Assembly: GCA_039090855.1 (NCBI GenBank)
Contig: CM077010.1
Span: forward strand, 48,812,905 to 48,876,904
DNA: 64,000 nt
Source of the DNA: Macrothele yani
Taxonomy: Eukaryota; Arthropoda; Arachnida; Araneae; Macrothelidae
Direction: 5' to 3'
Made by a program: the position numbers and the translations under genes. Below the pieces are notes generated by a model. It worked only from the letters and a program-made list of their open reading frames with translations, was not told the DNA's origin and did no database searches. Below are positions 56,709 to 64,000 of the stretch, one piece after another (the stretch's first letter is position 1; each line of letters opens with the position of its first letter).

Positions 56709-59700
56709 ATATATATAATTTTAACAACTATATTTATATATATAGAAGTAATTACCATATATCTAGCACAGGGGCGCATTTAGAAGGGGCCTTGCCCCCA
56801 TGGAAAATGTTTCATTTTTTTTTTTTTGTTAATATGTGACTTACATTAGAAAAAATGCCTTAATTTTATAAAAATGTATCAACTTACATAAGAAAAAAAA
56901 TGCTTTAATTTTTCTTCAAATTTTCATTAACTTTAATCTTGTTCCAGATGGTGGATTTCAAAAACTTCCTTTTTCGCCCCCCTCAAAGAAAAATTCTATA
57001 TACATTCCTGATATAGTAATTACTTCTTCAAATATTTCAGGAATAACAAGCTTTTTTCAGCTTTTCAGGGGGGGGTTCCCCAGGCTTGAAATTTTTATCT
57101 ATTAAAATGCATTCAACGTCAAGAGATCTTGAATCACGATTCCTAGACAATTAAGTACGATTATGTCTACTTATTATATTTTGAAGAATATCATGTGTCG
57201 TAATACACTTTTTAATAAAATAAACTATAAGTAGTACCATTTGAACAAATATTTAAAAAAATATAATTGGAGGAATATTTGTAGCATAAAAAGAAACGAA
57301 ACTTCCTTTTTCATCTTAGCCTGAATTTATTCAAATTTGGTTCGGTAACCTAAAATGTCTCTAGGGGGACGGTCATTTCCGGGAAAGCTTTGCCCCCCTG
57401 GATGTATGCCTGAAAGAAACACTGAGCACAACATCCTATATCCTAAAGAGAATTTACCCTCCACACAAGAGACATAATAGCCAGAAAAGGACAAGAAATT
57501 CAATCTAGGTTGAAGAAAATGGTTTATTGGCAAGGCACCTGCTGATGTCTTTTGGATGACATTCATATGGCTATCAGGAATTACTGGTAAGAAAGTGCAC
57601 ATATAAAACAGTGAAACTGCAAAGGGATAGAGTAAAAATGAATATATAACTTTTAAAAATAGTGAAAAAAGATAAAATAGTAAAGTAAATTTCCTCCTTC
57701 ACCGTTATCTGTTAAAATTTGAATTATTTATCAGTTCCCCATTGCTGTTATATCACAAATTTTCGGATCATTTGTGTTAGCAGAAAAAAAAAAAAAGGCT
57801 TGCGTTTTACTTGCCTAAAACGACCTTGTAAAGGAAATGTTGTACTGAGCTTCCCCTTGGGAAACATGGGGGGTAAGGAAGGAGGGTAGGGAGCTGTAAA
57901 CTGATCCTGCATCTGATAAGGGAAAGTGGTCATGACACTAAGACCCCCCACAAGAAAGGGGTAGGAAATAACCGTGCGATTTTCAGCGCCATCTATGACC
58001 AGAAGCTTTACGTTCAACATGCCTTTATATCCACCTTAACAGTAGAAAATACACTCTTCTTACATGTGTCAGTGCATTCTGAATAAAGTATAACATTGGC
58101 ATCCAGTGCCACCTGTAGTAATAACCAGCATGCTCTTCCTTTTAGTAGCCACAGAAAACTTTCGACACGAGAGCTTGTAACTATAGGTGCAAATTAGCAC
58201 TCGCCACATGGCAATTAATTGACAACTTTGGTGATTATAATTTATTTTGGTGGTCGCCAGTTTGGCCATTTGTAATTTTTAGTGCCAATTTACAAATTAT
58301 AATAATTCAGAAGTAAAAGGACATGAAACCAGTCCTAACTAAGAATGGGCAAAAACTTTGATGTTTCTGAACATCGAAGTTTTGAAAATACGAAGAACTT
58401 CAAACCAGCAACCAGAGTAGCAGAATATAGATGTACACGGATAGTTTCCAAATTATTAGCAGATTTTAGCAGATTGTTTTTGCTTGTAGATTAAAAAAAA
58501 TAAAAATGTTATTTACTGCAATTAAAACACTTAAGGCTTTACTGAGGTTAATATATTTAATTCTATTTTAACGTGAGAATGTTAAACTATTTTTCACAAC
58601 TCAGGTTTGTTTTTTTTTTGGTTTTTTTTACCGACGTTTCTGGCCTTTTAATTTTATCAAGGCCTGTTTCTCAATGTGTAGGAACTGTATCAAAAGTTTC
58701 ATTTAGACAGAAAGAGTCTAAATTTTATTGCCAGCTTTCTCTTGCAGTTGTCAGCTATTAAATTAAAATCTTTTCCTTATGTATTTTGTAAGTCTACTAT
58801 TTTTGAACTATACTCTTGAACATGCTATTTATAATTTTTGAAGGTTGATTAAATGGAACTGTTTTTCTAGCTACAAAAATTTTCTTTAATTAGTCTTTTG
58901 CTTTTATGAGATTCATAGTCCAATATTTTAATATTTTGCCCCAAAGGTCCATTTCACCCGCATTGTTACACGTTCACTTGCAATGTACATATTTTGTTCT
59001 CACTGTAATCTGTAATGTTCTAATAATTATTTATAATTAATTTTTCTTTAAATTATCTTATTCTATTTCTATTGTGATTCGCGGGCTTGCAGAAAGTTTT
59101 CTGTTTCAGCGGTTGTGTACGCAGATACATTTTATTTTTATACAACTCTGCCGGCAACTACCGCCGGACGCTAACCAGCAGTAGTTGCCGGTTTGAGGTT
59201 TGGCTCAGATAATTGGTTCTAAAACCTTGATGTTGCAGACCTTTTTAGTGCAACATGGCTGATTTGTCAGCAGTGACCTGTTATGTAAAAGTGTGGTGGG
59301 CAAAATGATCGGCCCACGATTTTGACCCGAGTAGTTCATGAATCAGACAGCAGACATTGATGTGAAGGATCATATCATTTATCAGTCATATCGTTTTGAA
59401 ATGAAATCTCCACGAATCATATTGTCAAAGAGCGACATTATAGAAAAAATAAGAATATATAGTAAGAATCGAATCGAGAATAAGTTCGCATTCGCTATAG
59501 ACTGCCCACGTACTTTTGCCGCATAACAGGAGGAAGACTAATATTAACCAAAACTTTTCCTACTACTGTTGAGGCAGGGCTGTTCACACGGGATGGTGGG
59601 TGAATTTATATAACGTGACACTGTCGGACAGAAATCACTTTTTTGAGCCCTGTTCGAAGTGCAATAATGTGCAGCTCGCAGTCCAATGATGATGGATTGT

Positions 59701-60377
59701 TTATTTTTTTTTGCGGACTTTTTGCCATGCAGGAGAAAGAAATGTGTTTTATTATAAGAACCTCTTCACATTAATTTGTTTTTTCCCCAAACAAATCAAC
59801 ACTATCGCAAAATTCCACGAATTATCTCCTGCATCTTTTTTCAAACTTGTGCGTTAGCTGAGAAAAACTTCACTGACAACTTGCTCCTCAGTATTTGCAG
59901 ATGTGCTTTTTATTACGGAGCTGAAATTTTTCATACGATTATTTGAAAGGGCTAATTGTAGTGAGAGTGAAAGTTTATAGTGATGATTTTGAATCACCTT
60001 AAAATAACATTCAGTCTCTGAGGATACATTCAAAATTAAAAGAGTTATCCATTATATACATATTTCCTCATTTTTCTTGCAGGAGAAAGAATAGCCTCGT
60101 TCGTTTTGAATTCACAATTTCCATTTCAAAAAATTTATTTCACATAATTTTTTTTTTAGTTCAGTTATATGAAAAGTAATTACCTTTATAGAAATATTAG
60201 AAAAATCTCATTAAGTTCAGGAAAAAATTTTGGCCCCCAAAATTTATGGGAAGTGCAGCATCTTTTCTCGAAACATAAAATTTCTAGGAAAATGGCTTAT
60301 CATTCCTGGTATACACACACATTACATGTGGCACTGAAAAGGTTTAAACCTCAATGCAGTGATGGAAAGTTGCAAAA
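56709..60377. other. Long stretch with no confident gene
   Basis: AT-rich. CAGGGGCGCATTTAG at about 56769 and a reversed CAGGGGGGCAAAG near 57400 might be hAT-like ends, but no duplication supports them. A short hairpin lies at 59151-59191. The - strand frames at 57327-57602 and 57748-58020 are open but without recognisable motifs. Confidence 0.35.
59151..59191. repeat. Perfect 11-bp hairpin
   Basis: CCGGCAACTAC (59151-59161) and GTAGTTGCCGG (59181-59191) flank a 19-base GC-rich loop, standing out in AT-rich DNA. Confidence 0.6.
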
Positions 60378-60468
60378 TCATTTTTGGAGCAACAAAATGC
60401 ATTTTTGGAGCAGGTGAAATACATTTTTGGAGCAGGTGAAATACATTTTTGGAGCAGGTAAAATATTT
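60378..60468. repeat. 22-bp minisatellite, about four units
   Basis: Units share CATTTTTGGAGCAGGTGAAA, with the first unit diverged (GGAGCAACAAAAT). The last unit runs into AAAATATTTG. Confidence 0.8.
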
Positions 60469-60963
60469 GTAGATAGAACAAACTCTTAAGCAAAAAATGT
60501 TTTGGAACTAGATGTACCCTACTCAAACTTAAAATATCTTGCATTGAAACAGCCATACACATGTGCAAAGATTTGAGTTTTCAAATAGATCAAAAAATTT
60601 GTAACCATAGCAGGATTCTATTATTATTATTTTACAAAAAGTGTTTATTTTTTGCTGCTTTTCTCAATATTTAATTGCTCACTTCTACTTTTTTCTGATT
60701 TTTTTAAATAGTTAGCAATGTTCTGTTTTGCTTCTTTTAATAGTACCTGTCCACTTTCTTTTGCACTCATGTATCTTTTTTTTTTATGCCACATTCAATG
60801 TTCATCTCAGCATTGTTTAACATTTCATGAGAGGAATCGAACTGCTGCAAAAGTTCAGCTTCTTCCCGTTTCAAATCACCTAATGAACATTCAATTTCTG
60901 CTTCGCTTTTTCACTTATTAAATTTGCTGCATTTTTCTAGCACTAATCTGATCGATATTTTTT

Positions 60964-61191
60964 TCAAGATTCTTTATAAGCTGTCCGAGGTTTTTTGGTT
61001 ACATTAATTATACTCACATCTCCATTTAGTCTCTTGACATGATCTTTGTGCTTCTTGCTCTCCACATGATGCCTACAATCACCGCGGCCGCCATGTGATA
61101 CACTAAAATCGCAGCCACATGGCTTACAAAACGTGATTCGACAAAACTTTAAATGCTTCATAAAAAGGCCATTATTTACTATATGTACCAC
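60964..61191 (-). pseudogene. hAT transposase N-terminal zinc-finger fragment
   Basis: Open for 75 codons on the - strand. The core reads FCRITFCKPCGCDFSVSHGG, then RGDCRHHVESKKHKDHVKRL, a Cys-pair plus His-pair arrangement as in the DNA-binding finger of hAT transposases, which binds the element's ends. It lies leftward of a hAT-like terminus (62774), in the orientation expected for the N-terminus of that element, with the TTAA-type element inserted between. The catalytic region was not recognised further left. Confidence 0.55.
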
Positions 61192-61280
61192 GATACATTT
61201 GGTGATAAGTTTTATCTGACTTGGTTCTTTTTGTTGTCATAACTGTTTCACTGCTATGTTTAATTTTGTTTTAATCTAAA

Positions 61281-62422
61281 TTAACCCTTTCCACTCAAAC
61301 CAACTTTTAACCCATACTCACCCAGCACTTGTTTTTGTTTTTTTGTTGTTTTTTTCCTGCAGTAGAGGACACAGCTTAGCAGTGAAAGCTCAGCTTTGGC
61401 TCGCCAGCCCCGACATACAAGCTATAGAGACATCATCGGCATGGCGGCCCAATATGCGAGCTATTTGGCGAAAAAGAAATGTCTCACAAGCCCGAACACA
61501 CAAGCCATAGAGGCATTATGGGCGTGGTGGATGACACCCGACCTATTTGGCGAAAATGAAATTTCTCGTGTGCACCGCCATGCGAGCAGCTATAGAGGAG
61601 TTATAGGCATAGAAGGCGACACCCGACATACTTGGCGAAAAAAAGTCTTGTAAGCCCCGACAAACGAGCTATGGAGAAGTCATAGGCGTGCTGGATGACA
61701 CCCGACACGTGAGTTATTCGACGAAAATTAAATTCCTTGCGAGCGCCGACATGTGAGCTATAGAGGCGTCATTCGGCATGGCGGGTGACACTCGACGAAG
61801 TTTCTTTTTCTTTATTCGGTGAGAAAGAAATGTCTTGTGAGCCTCGACATGCTAGTTATAGAGGCATCATCGACATGGAGGGTGACATCCGAAACGCGCG
61901 AAAAGAAATGTCTCGCGAGCCCCGACATGCGAACTATCGAGGCTTCATCGGCGTGGTGAGTGACACCCGACCTATTCAACGAAAAAGAAATGTATCACAA
62001 GAGCCAACATGTGAGTTATAGAGGCATCATCGGCATGGAGGGTAACATCCAACACATGTAGTATTTGGCGAAAAAGTAATGTCTCGTAAGCCCTGACATA
62101 CGAGCTATAGAGGCGTCATAGGTGTGGCGGATGACATCAGACGTGCGAGCTATTCGGCAAAAAGAAATTCCTCACGAGCGCAGACATGAGAGATATAGAG
62201 GCGTCATCAGCATGGCGGGTGACACCCGACTCGCCGATGAAGTTTCTTTTTCTCTATTCGGTGAAACACAAATGTCCCACGAGCCCAGACATGCGAGCTA
62301 TCAGGGCGTCATCAGCGTGGCAAGTGACACCCTACCTATTCGATGAAAAAGAAATGTCTCGCGAGCTATTCAGCAATTTTGTAATGTCGGGTGTTACCCG
62401 ACAGTCTAGTGGAAAGGGTTAA
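61281..62422. mobile_element. TTAA-flanked (piggyBac-like) element full of tandem repeats
   Basis: The ends are TTAACCCTTTCCACT and its exact reverse complement, so TTAA is at both borders and a CCCTTTCCACT inverted repeat lies inside it. TTAA targets and CCCTTT-type ends are characteristic of piggyBac-like transposons. The interior is about ten degenerate units (GAGCTATAGAGGCGTCAT, GGTGACACCCGAC, GCGAAAAAGAAATG). It ends with the hairpin GTCGGGT GTT ACCCGAC. There is no transposase. Confidence 0.65.
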
Positions 62423-62774
62423 AACGTTTGCACCAAAATTTTCACAAGCACAAAGCCACGTGTAATCAATGTAAAGAGTTCACATAAGGCACTGAGCTCC
62501 CTCTCGGCTTTTGCGCAGGTCACTCTAAAATGGTTGTACAGCAAATCAAGTGACAAAACGCCTCTGTTGGCGGGGGAAGTCAGAACATAGAAGGCGTATA
62601 TAGGGACTATCTGTAAAGTGTTTTTTCGACCAAAAGACGGTAAAGAAAAAGAAAATTGTGCGCAGGGATCTTGAGTGGGCATTTCCGTAGTTTTTTAGGT
62701 GACTTCCGTAAAACCGCAATAAGGAATGAAAATCCGTACAAACTACGGAAAATCCGTAAAAGTTGGCATCTCTG

Positions 62775-64000
62775 AATACCTATGAATCATTTAGAAACAG
62801 AACCATCGTATCCTGCCGCGGGAGAGCCATTTTCAGTCCTCTGCGCCAACAAAATAGCCAATGACTGACCTTATGCTGTATTTACGTAATCATGCACGTC
62901 GCCCGGAACTAAATAACTCTACCATCCCAAAGAGCAGGAAACGACATGTAAACAATCTCAATTGCACAACACTTAGAAAGACCACCAAACCATCTGTAAA
63001 CAATCTTCATCAGGATCTCATAACGTACAGCATTGTTTCTCCTACATACCACATGATTACAACAAAGCTCCACCTACATCGCGAAATATATTAGTCACTT
63101 ATGCCGAAAAAACAACGAATTAGAAGGCAGGTGAAAAACATTCCAAAATCTTGGGATTGGCAGTATGTGTTGATTAAGCGTCGTTATACGTTTAACCAAA
63201 TTATGCGCAGAACTCAAAAAAGCGTCATTCGAATCGCTGTTTAAAACAGCATTTTTTGCTGTGAAAACATTTTTTTCGCTCAACAGTTTTTGCTGTGGAT
63301 TGCCGTCCCGGCGAAAAATTTTTTTCATAATTTGTAGCAGTTTGGCGCAAGATAATGAAATTGGCGCAAACTTTCTATCACTGCTCAATGTTGCAGAAGC
63401 CGATACATCGAGGTTTCATGACCGATGTTTGAAACTGGTAAAGAATATTTTCTACATAAAACAAATGAATTTCTTTTTGTTGCATTTTTGTACAGAGGAA
63501 GGAAATAAAATCTTTTTATGTCGTGAATTGGGTGTTTGGTTGATGCTTCGTTGGTAAAATATTATTTTTCTCGGTACTACAGGAACGGATACATAAAAAA
63601 AAACATCCGAGTTTTCCACCGATTTATTGAGCATTTTAACAATTATTATTGGTCACTCGATTTAGATTGGTGAGTAATCACCGTTATATTGAGCAGAGAT
63701 TTTACCCACCAATGTGCCCATTTACTGCTACAGATGGAAGTACGAATTCTTTGGCTTATTAGCAAAAATACTGAAACATCCGAGGTTTTCACTGATACAT
63801 CGAAAATTTCCACTGATGTTTTTGGGAATGAGTAATCCCAGGGGGGGGTTACAAAATGGTTTTTATTTTGCACAGCAAGTGGCTGTTCAGATAAAGCCAT
63901 CCGTGTAAATAATAGTAGTCACATTAAAGTTCCTATCCCCCCCCTCTTTTCTTTATGCTGGAGACTTCTTATTGGCCACAAACTTTTTTGGACTTACTGG
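62775..64000. other. No gene recognised
   Basis: A short basic frame on the + strand from 63100 (MPKKQRIRRQVKNIPKSW) is open for under 50 codons and is unassigned. Two ACATCGA(G/A)-type phrases near 63404 and 63791 hint at a small dispersed repeat. The window ends in non-coding sequence. Confidence 0.35.

Larger units (their letters stand above)
60964..62774 (-). mobile_element. hAT-like element, right end and N-terminal part, with nested insertion
   Basis: The terminus GTTGGCATCTCTG ends at 62774 and the 352 bp before it match 13021-13374. The zinc-finger fragment lies on the far side of the nested element. The left boundary of the hAT element was not found, so the start given is a minimum. 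Confidence 0.5.

Noticed and set aside
56769..57402. Possible hAT MITE with CAGGGG ends
   Set aside because: The ends are only loosely inverted and no target duplication is visible.
60169..60417. + strand 82-codon frame
   Set aside because: Ends inside the 22-bp minisatellite and has no recognisable domain.
1..64000. CRISPR arrays, bacterial operons, ribosome binding sites
   Set aside because: The direct repeats are satellite or transposon repeats without regular spacers, and gene structure is eukaryotic.

Overview
This window is AT-rich animal DNA, most likely from an arthropod. The evidence is GT-AG introns, tRNA-headed SINEs, RTE-type non-LTR retrotransposons, Penelope-like elements with a GIY-YIG nuclease, and hAT, Tc1, Tigger/pogo and TTAA-type DNA transposons. 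Nothing looks bacterial, and I cannot name the species. Host coding sequence is sparse; most of the window is layered transposon debris.

Host genes. Bases 3-176 are the 3' end of a coding exon on the + strand, cut by the window edge. A second gene runs on the - strand. Three exon candidates (40657-40595, 17256-16999, 12104-11968) have plausible splice sites and join in one open phase. They encode a lysine/serine-rich and acidic, probably disordered nuclear protein. A CpG-rich segment at 46640-47340 may be its promoter and 5' exon. If so, nearly everything from 12 to 46 kb is intron filled with mobile DNA.

Left part (0.4-17 kb): a dispersed repeat interrupted by two target-site-duplicated insertions (472-936 and 1530-1813); two related 2.5-3 kb non-autonomous DNA transposons (2782-5744, 7497-10047) with CAGGGT ends and 6-bp target duplications, the second nested in another small transposon (7260-10384); a hAT-like element carrying a TTAA-type tandem-repeat element (12194-13374); and a Tigger/pogo copy (13721-15861).

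Middle part (18-33 kb): a palindromic, head-to-head pair of Penelope-like elements inside one 12-bp target duplication (18224-21874); next to it a palindromic block of tRNA-derived SINEs inside a 13-bp duplication (21892-22412); then a nest of up to four DNA transposons between 22466 and 32974. The core of the nest is an inverted-repeat element (26767-31192) with a decayed transposase of a type I cannot assign, itself hit by a Tc1 element.

Right part (33-64 kb): three RTE copies (36066-39257; 41927-43057 with a twin-priming inversion; 52846-56030) and a fragment, all using ATAT-starting targets; a third Penelope-like copy (50013-52560); an inverted array of about 115-bp units (43897-45010); and a second hAT-like element carrying the same TTAA-type tandem-repeat element (61281-62422).

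The strongest theme is the palindromic retroelement insertions. One Penelope pair and two SINE insertions all have their 3' ends pointing outward and 12-13 bp target duplications. This suggests that both target strands were primed, and perhaps that the SINE borrows the Penelope machinery.
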